64,000 nucleotides of DNA from Melioribacteraceae bacterium (GTDB lineage Bacteria > Bacteroidota > Ignavibacteria > Ignavibacteriales > Melioribacteraceae): the NCBI GenBank assembly GCA_021739765.1, contig JAIPBD010000006.1:1-64000 (forward strand), written 5' to 3'. Below the pieces are notes generated by a model. The model was not told the DNA's origin and ran no database searches. It was given only the letters and a program-made list of their open reading frames with translations. The position numbers and the translations under genes were made by a program. Each line of letters opens with the position of its first letter. The first letter of the stretch is position 1. Positions 1 through 9,953 of the stretch are shown here, one piece after another.

Positions 1-408
1 ATTAAGGATATTCATCAACTAAGTTATTTGTTGCCAAAGTCTGGGAAACAAAAATCTAAATTACTAGCACTGAATGAAATCCAAAATCAATTATTAGAAA
101 TCGTTTGAACTTGGGTGCTGCATTGCACAAAACAGGAAGATGGCGCCAGGTATTTAAGTCCAGAAGTGGCGAATTCCGAAAGAAGAAAATTAAAATATAC
201 TGAAGTGCATAAGTTTTATGAAAATGATGTAAATCACTGGGCTGATTGGGGAATAGATTCGCTAAAATACTAATGGCGAATTGATCCAATTGGTCAAGTA
301 AATCGAATCTATGTCAGGAATAGAGATGTAGATTTATACACTAAAAAACTTTTAATATTTGGAAGGCGTTATCACGGTTTTCGTGGCAATAATTTCCCAA
401 AAATTTAA
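1..408 (+). pseudogene. decayed glycosidase remnant, GH27-like (tentative)
   Basis: Frame 1 reads as plausible protein across positions 1-408 but is broken by TGA at 106-108 and TAA at 271-273, and it has no start in the window. Around positions 226-280 it encodes WADWGIDSLKY, then the stop, then WRIDPI. This resembles the GH27 alpha-galactosidase segment around the catalytic Asp (WGxDYLKYDW), with the stop standing where the Asp would be. The rest of the fold is not visible because the window begins here. Family assignment rests on this one motif, so it is tentative. The context, next to a decayed sugar transporter and a carbohydrate-utilisation block, fits. Confidence 0.3.
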
Positions 409-825
409 CGAGATTTTTGTAACCGGTGTTGTATGCGATAGTGTTAAAATAAGATTCACTATCCCGAATCCGATTGAACTGAGAAAAGAGGATGATTTTG
501 ACAGTCCGGCGAGTGCGAAAATTCTCGGTGCGTAATAAAGAAAGGCCTTTATGCCGGAAACTTGATAAAAAAACAATAAAAAACGCTGGCAAAAGGGGAA
601 TTCGGAATTGCAGCATAAATATTGCCTCTTTCTCCAGCACAATTGATTTTTCACATTTAATATGTTCAAGTTCTCTTGCAAATTTATAGATAGACATACT
701 TTCTTTATTATTTGACCGGATGTATCAAAATCATTTTTGAATACGATTAACCAAGTGCGGCTTTCAGCAATTTGTAAAACGGGAAATGAATAAATTATGG
801 CACGGAGCGCTTCGATATCGATCAT
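352..825 (-). pseudogene. degraded MFS sugar-porter fragment
   Basis: The minus strand encodes a 157-codon open stretch whose parts match the middle of a major facilitator sugar porter (xylose/galactose:H+ symporter type). Residues 20-45 (AESRTWLIVFKND) resemble the PESPRWL motif after transmembrane helix 6. Residues 86-125 (FYQVSGIKAFLYYAPRIF, then ALAGLSKSS) resemble the helix 7 motif FQQxSGINAxLYYAP. Between them the frame loses similarity, and the overlapping minus frame at about 570-697 carries the more transporter-like sequence, which suggests frameshifts. The N-terminal half and the C-terminal helices are absent. A functional transporter would be about 450-500 aa, so this is a dead fragment, probably of a former sugar-uptake gene linked to the neighbouring locus. 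Confidence 0.6.
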
Positions 826-1351
826 AAACCTCCAAACCGTCTTGCAGATACTTGGAGATAATGAATCAAAATCTCTCAGAATAAATTGAATTTAGTAATT
901 TAAATAGTACAATCTAATTATAACGAAAAGAAATCTGCTTTTGAGAAAAGTAAAAAGGCAGAATGAACTTGTTCTGGTTAGTGAATAGTTACTTCTGTCT
1001 TCTCTCAAATAAGATATTTAGACACAATATCTTAAGTTGCATATATTCGATATTATAAATAAATTTCTGAACATAAGATGAGGAAATTCATGCCAATTTT
1101 TAAACATTTCCGACTAACTATCATGGCTTGCCGCAAGGTTCTACCAGCCATAATCTTGGAAACACGGATTACTATTTATCTGCTAGAATGATATTAATAA
1201 AATAATATAAATAGCGCTATGTGAGATTTATGATAATCCGATTATTGATAAGCCCTTCTCACATTGCTATCCATACTACTCATATTTAGATCTCTACTAT
1301 AAAAATAAGTATTATTCTAAAAACTTTAATTATTTATTAAAGGAGAAAAAG
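826..1351. other. intergenic region, no convincing gene
   Basis: About 525 bases of AT-rich sequence without a recognisable gene. It contains a perfect 8-bp inverted repeat (AAGATATT at 1011-1018, AATATCTT at 1026-1033). A 33-codon ORF at 1090-1191 has an AGGA-like ribosome site but no recognisable product. The sequence just before 1352 holds a clear AAAGGAG ribosome-binding site. No -33/-7 or -35/-10 promoter of good quality was found by eye. Confidence 0.5.
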
Positions 1352-2668
1352 ATGAAAAGATTTACTTTGATTATAATCCTGTCTTTTATTGCGGGAGTCA
1401 TTTATTCCCAAACCATAACCACTCAGGGTGTGCTTCGTGTTTACGATGACCAACACGGGCGCGAAAAAGCCGTAGAAGACGGCAGCTACACATTAACATT
1501 CAGATTTTATGAAGTAGAAACAGGCGGTTCTGCGGTTTGGTTTTCTGACAAGACAGTTGACATTGTGAACGGTGTATTCAGTGTTGAACTGGGACCATTT
1601 CCAAATTCATTCGATTTCGCTAAACCTTATTGGATGGCAATAGTGAAAGATAATAAAGAAATGGAGCCGCGCACTCGTCTCTCTATGTCGCCCTATCTTT
1701 TTAGTGAAATTGGGCAAAGTAATGTTTTCCCTACTGCGGGAAATGTAGGAATCGGATTCTCAAGTCCGCAGGAAAAATTAGATGTAAACGGAAATATTAG
1801 ATTTAACGGATCACACTTAATTTATAATTCGCAGCATGGAGTTATTGATTGGGGTGAAAATAATACCGGCAACTTATATTTAAGAACTCTAACAAACAAA
1901 GGAATTATAGGTGATTATACGACACGATTTTTATTCACAGGCGCTGGACATTTTGGTGTCGGAATAACTGATCCAAACTTTGTTAGTGATTTGGTGGATG
2001 TTCAAGGAAGGTCAACTGAAGTGTTTGACTTTAATGCGGCTGATAAAAACATTTCTAATATACCGGGTATCACGATAGGTAATATTGGGAATTACAATGG
2101 TAACGCAATAACCAATAATGGATCTCGAATATTATTCAAGAATAAGACCAACTACGAACTAAAAACATATCCCGCAGGCGCAATCGCTGTTTATAAATCC
2201 AATTCTAATAATTATAATATTTCACGGATGACGTTTTTTACAAATTATCAAAATAGCGGCGTCCCAAATGAGTTAGTTGCAAGAATGACATTATATGAGG
2301 AAGGAATGGCATTGCGGGGAGATCTTAATTTTGGGCCAGACATCGAATACAAAGCCACAGCAGGTAAGGAAGCATTGAAAATAATTCGAGGGACGGTACT
2401 TTCAAATGGAACTCGAGGTGAGGGTTCCGGTTTTACGGTTACAAGAGTTAATGTCGGTCACTACATTATAACATTTGATGAAGCGTTTAGCGATTTACCA
2501 ACAACCACAGTAACAATACGAGCAGTAGCTTCAACGGCTTGGAGGAACAATGTGGGCTGCATCCATGCTGAGAACAATAATTCAATCCAAATATTGACTA
2601 ATGCCGATGGTGTAACCTTAACTCGAGAAGATTGTGATTTCAACTTCATTGCAATTGGTCCAAGATAA
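1352..2668 (+). CDS. secreted tail-fibre-like beta-rich protein
   Basis: A 438-aa exported protein of unknown function. Residues 1-19 are a signal peptide ending in IYSQ. Residues 20-120 form a beta-rich domain with a GxYTLTFRFYE core, commonly found at the N-terminus of Bacteroidota surface proteins that carry collagen-like or tail-fibre modules. Residues 130-150 contain GNVGIGFSSPQEKLDVNGN, the NVGIGT-P-xKLDV motif typical of fibre-shaft proteins that trimerise. The last 100 residues form a separate beta domain. No T9SS sorting domain is seen, so how it reaches the surface is unclear. The AAAGGAG site fits the ATG start. The gene lies 12 bp ahead of the giant gene at 2681 and is probably cotranscribed with it. 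Confidence 0.7.
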   Translation: MKRFTLIIILSFIAGVIYSQTITTQGVLRVYDDQHGREKAVEDGSYTLTFRFYEVETGGSAVWFSDKTVDIVNGVFSVELGPFPNSFDFAKPYWMAIVKDNKEMEPRTRLSMSPYLFSEIGQSNVFPTAGNVGIGFSSPQEKLDVNGNIRFNGSHLIYNSQHGVIDWGENNTGNLYLRTLTNKGIIGDYTTRFLFTGAGHFGVGITDPNFVSDLVDVQGRSTEVFDFNAADKNISNIPGITIGNIGNYNGNAITNNGSRILFKNKTNYELKTYPAGAIAVYKSNSNNYNISRMTFFTNYQNSGVPNELVARMTLYEEGMALRGDLNFGPDIEYKATAGKEALKIIRGTVLSNGTRGEGSGFTVTRVNVGHYIITFDEAFSDLPTTTVTIRAVASTAWRNNVGCIHAENNNSIQILTNADGVTLTREDCDFNFIAIGPR

Positions 2669-2680
2669 AAAGGAGAAAAA

Positions 2681-5600
2681 ATGAAAACTCTCGGAATACC
2701 GTGGAGTATTCTTTTATTCCTTTTGATTCCAATAATTGTACTTGGACAAAATGGAGAACAATACTCCGTAAGTAATGTAAGTATCGTGTTTGGAGGGAAA
2801 ACAGCTAAACCTCCGGGAAACACTGACGAAAGTGCGGTATTCACTGTAGGGCAGCCGTTTGTCGGCGTCCAGTCCAACCGCGCAAATAATGGCTCCCACT
2901 CTGTTTCACTCGGAATCTGGAGCTTTTACCTAAAACAACCGGATGCCCCATTTGTACATGCCAGCGCCGGAGATTACAACGACCGGATAACAATTGATTG
3001 GTTTTGGGGAATTCTAAGCCCTCCTGTTAATGCTGATGCCACAAGCGTTCAATATAAATTATACAAAGGCAATAATTTATCTCCGCTCTACGACACAAAA
3101 GATGAATATGAAAAATTGTACACTGATGAAGCTATTTTACCCGGTCAGTTCTACGAATATTCTGTTGAAGGATTTAACAAACGTTTTGGTGTAAGTGAAA
3201 AGGGAATTAGCACCGGGTTCGCAAACGCTACAGCAACTGTTTACGGTACAGTAAAAACACCCGAATTTATGGGGAGGCCGGGCAGACCTGTTCCTGATGT
3301 AGAAATTCGCGTAACTCCCTTTGAGGGAGGGAGCGATTTTATCGGCACATCCGTTAAGTTTGACGGTGATGATGATTATCTGAAAGCAAAGTATAAAAGC
3401 AGTCTTAATCTTGATTCGGTTTTCACGGTAGAAGGGTGGATCTACTTAAATGATATTCAAGGATACAAAACTATCTTCGATAGATCACTCGATTTATCAA
3501 ATAGTTTCAGATTGGGCGTAAACTCAGATAAGTTGACTTTCCGATACGGCAATGAAGTTATTTTAGCCGATAGCGCAAAACTCGAAGCGGCAAAATGGGC
3601 GCATGTTGCTGTAATTTATGATGGGATCAATCTTAAACTGTATGTTGACAGCGTTCTAACTAAGTCGGCTCCTTTATCTCCAATAACCTTCCCACGGGCC
3701 GATTTATTTTTTGGAAAGGATAGGGATGGTAATTTTTATGAAGGATTGATGGATGAATTCAGAATTTGGGATTATGCGAAAAGTGAGGAAGAACTATTCA
3801 AGTACATGAACAACACCGTTTCGCCAAAAGCCAGCGGATTGACCGCGTATTGGAAATTTGACGAAGGAAGTTATTCGCTCGCGTTCGACTGGACGACAAA
3901 CAAATCGAACGCGGAGTTGATCGGCGCTGAGTGGAATCATAATCCTGCTCCAGTTTATGTAAGTTCTTTCACAGATGAAAAAGGGTATTATGAAATAAAA
4001 GGCATCTATTACGATTATAACGAAGGAACTTCTTACATAGTTAAGCCGCAGAAAAAAAATCATCCTTTATTTGAACCGCAGGAAGAGCAGGTGTTATTTT
4101 CAGGATCGAACAATCAAAATAAAATTGATTTTATTGATAGGTCCGAAATCACTTTAAGCGGGCGGATTGTATTTGAAGATACACAGTGTCCTGTCGATTC
4201 GGCTGAATTGCTTTATTCGATAATTGAAGATGGCGATCAAAATGTGGATACACTTTCCTGGATTCCAAAAGTATTCACCGACGAAGACGGAATGTTTTTC
4301 ACTTCCTTTTTGCCGGAAACAACCGGACGGCTTTATATAAAATATAAAGATCACTTCATTAGGTATAAAACCGAATATGGAGAGGCGAATTATTTCGAAT
4401 TTCAAAATCTCACGAATCCGATCTCGGACATAAAGTTCATCGATAAAACCAAATTTGATCTTACGATTCATGCCAAAGGCGGAAAGGATAAATACTCAAT
4501 CGGGAAATTTGAAGTAAAATACGCCGGAAGATCGAGCGGTTGTTCGTACCCGGAAAATGTCGCGTGGTTTGTGGATACTACGGACGCAAATGGCGAACTT
4601 ACGGTAACATCGTTACCCCCGTTAAATTATGAGGTGATGGTAAAACATTTACAATATCCGGACAGTATTCAAATTGATAATGATGTTATTTCACTTCAAG
4701 ATACAAGCGTAACGGGAGAGTTTCTGTGGTATGCGCCTCTTGAAGTGGAAATCACAGGTTTGGATGAATATGTAAAAACTGATTCAAAATCCGGGAAATC
4801 AATAAAGGTTATCAGTCAATTCGAGGAGTATCCCATCAACATTACTGCCTTTGAGTCGTATGGAAACGAGAATAAAAGTTACCTCGATTCGGGAACGGTG
4901 AAAATTGTTGATGATGTTTCGGGAATCACTGTCGATACTGTGATGATAAGTAATGGACACGGTATGTACAAAATTGTTCCGTTCCTTCCCAATTTTACGA
5001 CTGGAGGAGATTTCCCATATCAAAATAATATAACCATTACTGTTACTGATCCCGAAAAGGACGCGAACGCAGTTGCCGTTGAATGGCTATTTACCGCCGG
5101 TTTTGGTGTTGGAGGAGTTACGTTTCAAACAACATCACCGGCTATTCCGTTTTTGATTCTACACGATCCGCCGGGTGATAAAAGTTACAGCTTTTTCTCG
5201 GAAGAGCAGTCATCGACTCAATCGTTGAGATTTTATGCGGAATCCAATTTAGCAATTAACCAATGGGCGATTCTCCACCTTGGATCGGCTTCCAGCGTTT
5301 CGTTCGAACTACCGTTTGGGCCGGGAGTTGGATTTGATATCGAGGCTAAATTTGATCTTAGTGAAAGTTTAATGATGTCAGCTGATTTTGTAAGTACAAC
5401 TGAGTTGATCAATACGATTTCCACAACTGAAGAATTCCACACAAGTATGGAAGATCAGGTGATTGGTGACGGATCTGATCTTTATATTGGCGGAGCTATG
5501 AACTTGCTTAACGGTATCGTAAACGTATTGAGTTGGGATAACACAGCCGACACAGTTTATATTTACAAACATTTGATGGTTGCGCCACGAGGTTTTGCCA

Positions 5601-8600
5601 CAACTTTTATGTACACCGAAAATGCGATTATTAATAATGTTATTCCAAATTTGGAAGCAACAGGTGATACGGCATCAATTCATATGTGGGAACAAATACT
5701 GCAGAATAACTCAGATCAAAAAGACCGTGCAACTTTTGTTAAAAACTTATCGTTTTCTTCCGGCAGCAATTATACTTTTACCGAAGAAACATCTGTAACT
5801 GAAATTGAGACCTTTGAGTGGGAAACCTCATTGCAGCTGGACCTCGGAATGGCAAGCGGTTTAATTGTCGGCGGATTCGGAGCGGAAGGCGGATATAATA
5901 TAAAAATGAGGGCGGCGATCGGAGGTTCTGAAAGTGTTACGGAAGAACTCAAACAATCTGTAGGTTATTTTTTAAGTGACGATGATGAAACCTCATATCT
6001 CAATAACAAAACAGACCAGTTCACTGTTGATGTGCTAACCGATCCGGTTTACGGCACACCGGTCTTCGAAATAAAAGGCGGCGAATCTTCCTGCCCATGG
6101 GAAGTTGGCACAGTGCCGCGGGATGGTGTACAATTAACATCCGATTCATATTCTGCCGTTGATGTAATGCCGGGTGAAGACGCAGTGTTCACCTTACATT
6201 TGGGGAATACCAGCCAGACACAGGAAGATAGAAGATACTGGCTTCGTGTTGTACATGGAAGCAATCCATTGGGCGCGTTAATAAAAATAAACGGAATACC
6301 ACTCGAAGGCCCGATGGAATTCGATATTCCGGGTGAACTAACTAATAATTCAATTGATGCGGTTATGACAATTACCCGCGGACCCGAAGCTTATGATTAC
6401 GAGGATATCCAACTGCGGCTTTACACCGATTGCGATGATATGCATCCCGCTCCATTTGGCCACGCGTTTTACGATATCCGTTCATTTGACGCACACTTTG
6501 TTCCGCCCTGTTCGGAGATCTCAATTTTCGAGCCAGGCAACAATTGGGTGATTAACAAAGACAGCGAAGATCAATTAAGCATACTGCTCACGGATTACAA
6601 TAGGAACGATGAAAACCTCGAATCGATTGTCTTGGAATACGCGGTTGTGAATGAAGGGCTTGGTAAAACAACGGGTGAAGCGGAGAAGATGAAAAGCGGG
6701 GAAGAGCGGAAGATAGGAAGGGGAGAAGAGGAGAAGAAGATAGTGGTTGGTGAGGTGCATTGGGGGATGATGTCGGTTGTGAATGGAAGTGGTAGTGAAC
6801 AAGTTAAAGATAACGGCGGCGAGGATTGGTTCCCGGCTATAACAATCGATCCGGACACATTGAGCGATACTCGCGTTAGAGTTACTTGGCGCGTCTCAAA
6901 TATTCAGGATAACAGATACAAAATCCGGGCTAAAACGGAATGCCGACTTGGTCAGACCGGTTACACTCAGGAACTGTACGGAATTATCGATCGAGAATCT
7001 CCGTATAAAATTACCGCTCCGCAACCGGCCGATGGTTTTCTCGATCCGGGTGATCAGATTGTAATTGAATTCAACGAACCTTTAAAAACACTGAATGCCT
7101 ATGAAGACAGCATCGTTGTAATCAATATGTCGAATGAGGAGAAACTGCCTAAAACTTGGTCGGTTCAGGACAACCAAATAATAATTAATATCGAAGCTGA
7201 CAACAGGTTCATCGAAAACAAACATGTCCAAATTTATGTTAACGGCGTACAGGATTTAGCGGGAAATGAGAACAATTATCCCGTAGAATTTAGCTTCATG
7301 GTTGACCGCAATCCGTTGATGTGGGAAACCGGTTTAATTGAATATGCTCTATATCCGAGTTCGGACGGAATCATTCCGCTGCGAATTATTAATAGAGGAA
7401 CACAGACGTACGACTTCGAATTAATCGGTTTACCAGAATGGATGACGGCATTCCCGATGAAAAATAATGTTACTGCCGCCGGTTCGCGAATGGTGGATTT
7501 CCAGCTAAATAAATATATGAATTACGGAGAATACCGAACTAAGGTATTTGCATCCACATTAAACGGAGATGAGCCGTTAATATTTGAAATCCGTGTAATG
7601 GCCGATCCTCCGGTTTGGGATGTGAACATTGCCGATTTCCAATACACGATGAACATCACCGGCGAGCTTGTGATTAATGAAGAGAAATCGACAGACAAGT
7701 TTGATATGGTGAGTGCATTCGTCGGACAGGAATGCCGCGGAGTGGCTCGTGTAAGGGATGTGATCTTTTCGGATTCACTCTCTAAAAATTTAGTGATGCT
7801 GACGGTTTACAGTGAAGTACAATCGGGTGAGAAAGTTGAACTCCGCGTTTGGGACGCACTCGAAGGAGTTGAATATGCCCGCACAATTCAGACCTTCAAC
7901 TTTGAAAATGATTCGAAACACGGTACGGTTTCTTTGCCGATTCAGTTAACCGCAACGAACGAGGTATTTCAAAGGAGAGCGGTACCTGCCGGTTGGAGCT
8001 GGATTTCGTACAATGTTGAAAAAGAAGGAGCAAAAATTGACGAATATCTAAGTCCGTATATGAATCTTGCTGATGGCGATTTGCTTAAGACGATCGACGG
8101 TTTCATTCAGTACAGTCCTTCTTCAGGGTGGGGAGGGAGCATGACAGATATGGATTTAACCCGCGGATACCTAATTCATATCGCTAATCAAAATTTGTTG
8201 GAGACGTACGGTAGTCCGGTTGATCCTGAGTATTATCCGCTTACATTAATTGCCGGCTGGAACTGGATAGGATATCTGCCGCAGTTTAATTTGCCGATAG
8301 ACTATGCGCTCAGTGGATTTAATTTTGCGCAGGATGACTTTATAAAGAGTCAGCAGTATTATGCATTTTATGTAAAAGATTACGGTTGGCTTGGATCACT
8401 CACGCACATGAAACCGGGCGAAGGATATATGCTGCAGTCAGCGAATGCCGGGGAGTTCACATATCCAAATGAGAAACCGTACGGATTGGCAAAATCCGGT
8501 GCAAAACCTGCGCTGACAAAACAATCGCTTCAAGATTCAGTTGATTGGAGGGTTGAACCATCCGAGTACCAGTTTAATATGACCGTGACAGCGCAGATTA

Positions 8601-9181
8601 GCATTAAGGATAGTCTTCAACAAAGTGAAAACTATGTTCTCGGTGCGTTTGTGGATGATGTAGTCAGGGGAGTCGCTGAACCGACATTGATAGCGGGTGT
8701 TCCATATTTCTTTATGATGGTTTATGATTCTATCTATTCGGGAAGCACGGTTGAATTTAAATTCTTTGATATTACGACGAAGGAAATCAAACGTTTTGGT
8801 GAGCAGATTGATTTTACCTCGAATAAGATAGTTGGTACAGTGAGCAATCCTTACATATTTTCGGATGTAATTCTTGGATTGTGGGAAGAAGGATTTATCC
8901 CGGAGGTATATAGTTTGAGCAACAATTATCCGAATCCATTTAATCCGGAAACAACGGTTGAATTTGGATTGCCTGAGCAAGCTAATGTAAGATTAACAAT
9001 CTACAACATCCTCGGTGAGAAGATTATTGAATTATTGAACGAAGAAATGAATCCTGGTTACTACCGCTTAACATGGGATGGTCGAGATCGCTTCGATTCT
9101 GGCGTTCCTTCAGGAATTTATTTTTACAGAATCTCAACGAAAAACTTTACTGATGTTAAGAAGTGCGTAATGATGAAGTAA
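2681..9181 (+). CDS. giant multidomain T9SS-secreted surface protein
   Basis: A 2166-aa exported protein. After a signal peptide (1-23) come a fibronectin-like region (about 90-180), a LamG/concanavalin-like domain (about 220-400, beginning VKFDGDDDYLKAKYK), carboxypeptidase-regulatory-like beta repeats, and a long central region without a known family. An Ig-like domain with a DPGDQIVIEF motif follows near 1470. The C-terminal third is built from two duplicated modules in mirror order: A (about 1640-1760), B (about 1766-1848, GWSWISYNV), B (about 1850-1935, GWNWIGYL), A (about 1955-2065). Residues from about 2078 are a T9SS sorting domain with NNYPNPFNPETTVEF and a terminal KKCVMMK. LamG suggests glycan or protein binding. 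No catalytic motif is seen. Start: GGAG seven bases before the ATG. A purine-rich low-complexity insert lies at 6660-6760. Confidence 0.8.
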   Translation: MKTLGIPWSILLFLLIPIIVLGQNGEQYSVSNVSIVFGGKTAKPPGNTDESAVFTVGQPFVGVQSNRANNGSHSVSLGIWSFYLKQPDAPFVHASAGDYNDRITIDWFWGILSPPVNADATSVQYKLYKGNNLSPLYDTKDEYEKLYTDEAILPGQFYEYSVEGFNKRFGVSEKGISTGFANATATVYGTVKTPEFMGRPGRPVPDVEIRVTPFEGGSDFIGTSVKFDGDDDYLKAKYKSSLNLDSVFTVEGWIYLNDIQGYKTIFDRSLDLSNSFRLGVNSDKLTFRYGNEVILADSAKLEAAKWAHVAVIYDGINLKLYVDSVLTKSAPLSPITFPRADLFFGKDRDGNFYEGLMDEFRIWDYAKSEEELFKYMNNTVSPKASGLTAYWKFDEGSYSLAFDWTTNKSNAELIGAEWNHNPAPVYVSSFTDEKGYYEIKGIYYDYNEGTSYIVKPQKKNHPLFEPQEEQVLFSGSNNQNKIDFIDRSEITLSGRIVFEDTQCPVDSAELLYSIIEDGDQNVDTLSWIPKVFTDEDGMFFTSFLPETTGRLYIKYKDHFIRYKTEYGEANYFEFQNLTNPISDIKFIDKTKFDLTIHAKGGKDKYSIGKFEVKYAGRSSGCSYPENVAWFVDTTDANGELTVTSLPPLNYEVMVKHLQYPDSIQIDNDVISLQDTSVTGEFLWYAPLEVEITGLDEYVKTDSKSGKSIKVISQFEEYPINITAFESYGNENKSYLDSGTVKIVDDVSGITVDTVMISNGHGMYKIVPFLPNFTTGGDFPYQNNITITVTDPEKDANAVAVEWLFTAGFGVGGVTFQTTSPAIPFLILHDPPGDKSYSFFSEEQSSTQSLRFYAESNLAINQWAILHLGSASSVSFELPFGPGVGFDIEAKFDLSESLMMSADFVSTTELINTISTTEEFHTSMEDQVIGDGSDLYIGGAMNLLNGIVNVLSWDNTADTVYIYKHLMVAPRGFATTFMYTENAIINNVIPNLEATGDTASIHMWEQILQNNSDQKDRATFVKNLSFSSGSNYTFTEETSVTEIETFEWETSLQLDLGMASGLIVGGFGAEGGYNIKMRAAIGGSESVTEELKQSVGYFLSDDDETSYLNNKTDQFTVDVLTDPVYGTPVFEIKGGESSCPWEVGTVPRDGVQLTSDSYSAVDVMPGEDAVFTLHLGNTSQTQEDRRYWLRVVHGSNPLGALIKINGIPLEGPMEFDIPGELTNNSIDAVMTITRGPEAYDYEDIQLRLYTDCDDMHPAPFGHAFYDIRSFDAHFVPPCSEISIFEPGNNWVINKDSEDQLSILLTDYNRNDENLESIVLEYAVVNEGLGKTTGEAEKMKSGEERKIGRGEEEKKIVVGEVHWGMMSVVNGSGSEQVKDNGGEDWFPAITIDPDTLSDTRVRVTWRVSNIQDNRYKIRAKTECRLGQTGYTQELYGIIDRESPYKITAPQPADGFLDPGDQIVIEFNEPLKTLNAYEDSIVVINMSNEEKLPKTWSVQDNQIIINIEADNRFIENKHVQIYVNGVQDLAGNENNYPVEFSFMVDRNPLMWETGLIEYALYPSSDGIIPLRIINRGTQTYDFELIGLPEWMTAFPMKNNVTAAGSRMVDFQLNKYMNYGEYRTKVFASTLNGDEPLIFEIRVMADPPVWDVNIADFQYTMNITGELVINEEKSTDKFDMVSAFVGQECRGVARVRDVIFSDSLSKNLVMLTVYSEVQSGEKVELRVWDALEGVEYARTIQTFNFENDSKHGTVSLPIQLTATNEVFQRRAVPAGWSWISYNVEKEGAKIDEYLSPYMNLADGDLLKTIDGFIQYSPSSGWGGSMTDMDLTRGYLIHIANQNLLETYGSPVDPEYYPLTLIAGWNWIGYLPQFNLPIDYALSGFNFAQDDFIKSQQYYAFYVKDYGWLGSLTHMKPGEGYMLQSANAGEFTYPNEKPYGLAKSGAKPALTKQSLQDSVDWRVEPSEYQFNMTVTAQISIKDSLQQSENYVLGAFVDDVVRGVAEPTLIAGVPYFFMMVYDSIYSGSTVEFKFFDITTKEIKRFGEQIDFTSNKIVGTVSNPYIFSDVILGLWEEGFIPEVYSLSNNYPNPFNPETTVEFGLPEQANVRLTIYNILGEKIIELLNEEMNPGYYRLTWDGRDRFDSGVPSGIYFYRISTKNFTDVKKCVMMK

Positions 9182-9953
9182 CCAAAGTAATTATTTTAAG
9201 ATCTCCTTCGTTTGTAGTTTATTTATAATTTTGAACATCCTACTTGTCAATAATGAGCCGGATTATAAATCTAATCCGACTCATTATATTAACCCAAGTT
9301 ATTGGTTGTCAAATCTGACTTTAAACGATATTGACTTTGTCTAAGATTTGCTAGATAAGATAAAGGCCTTCAGATTACCAACTTGGATCAAATTATTGAT
9401 AAATTTAAGTTGCATCCGCTTTTTAAAATCGTTCATCGTAAATGTCAGAAAAACACCATTTGGTCAAGGCTGGTTAGAGCAATAATCAAAATAGAAAACC
9501 TCAACAAGAACTCATCCACGTTAGAGAGCCATCCGGATATTGAAGATACACACTTCAATCCTCAACAACCCGAAAACAGAATCCCATTCAAACGATTGGG
9601 GAAAAGAGTATTCTTTAAATAAACGTGGATAGTATACGGTTTAGAATAAGGGATTATTAAGTGTTTGTATTACTTTAGAGAGCTCGCCTAGAAAAAAATG
9701 CACCTAAACGGCTAAATTATCTCAGGCAATCCTACTCAATTTTTTTGACGATCTCACACGAGATACCGATATGAAAATATTTAGCAATTCGAGATCATGT
9801 GAATGAGCAGGTTTTCATTACAAACCACACGCTTGATTTTCACCTTGATATAATGATGCTATTTTTTGATACTGGGATGCGAGTCTCCGACTAATTGATA
9901 AATTATTTTTGGATAGGAAAAATCTCATTTTACAGTCCATTGGAGAAGCACAC
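9182..9953. other. long intergenic region without a clear gene
   Basis: About 770 bases between the giant surface protein and the first GH71/99-like enzyme. It holds the palindrome at 9251-9286. An open stretch at 9383-9622 starts with TTG, encodes 79 mostly basic residues, lacks a ribosome-binding site and matches nothing recognisable, so it is not called a gene. A TATTTTTG sequence at 9904-9911, about 43 bases before the start at 9954, matches the -7 element TAnnTTTG, but no TTTG lies at the expected -33 position. The region may contain decayed gene remnants. Confidence 0.4.
9251..9286 (+). terminator. long imperfect palindrome after the giant gene
   Basis: TAATGAGcCGGATTA (9251-9265) pairs with TAATCCGaCTCATTA (9272-9286), giving 14 of 15 base pairs around a 6-nt loop. 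It lies 70 bp past the stop at 9181. No T-run follows, so it may end transcription Rho-dependently, stabilise the 3' end, or be a dispersed palindromic repeat. Confidence 0.45.

Noticed and set aside
1090-1191. 33-codon small ORF with AGGA-like site
   Set aside because: Too short and without support from composition or context.
2461-2899. minus-strand open frames opposite the first two surface genes
   Set aside because: They are antisense to strongly supported coding sequence with signal peptides and domains, and encode nothing recognisable.
9251-9286. insertion-sequence end or attachment site
   Set aside because: No transposase, integrase or direct repeat of target DNA is near; a terminator or dispersed palindrome is simpler.
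9383-9622. 79-codon open frame in the intergenic region
   Set aside because: TTG start without a ribosome site, basic composition, no recognisable motif; likely chance or decayed remnant.
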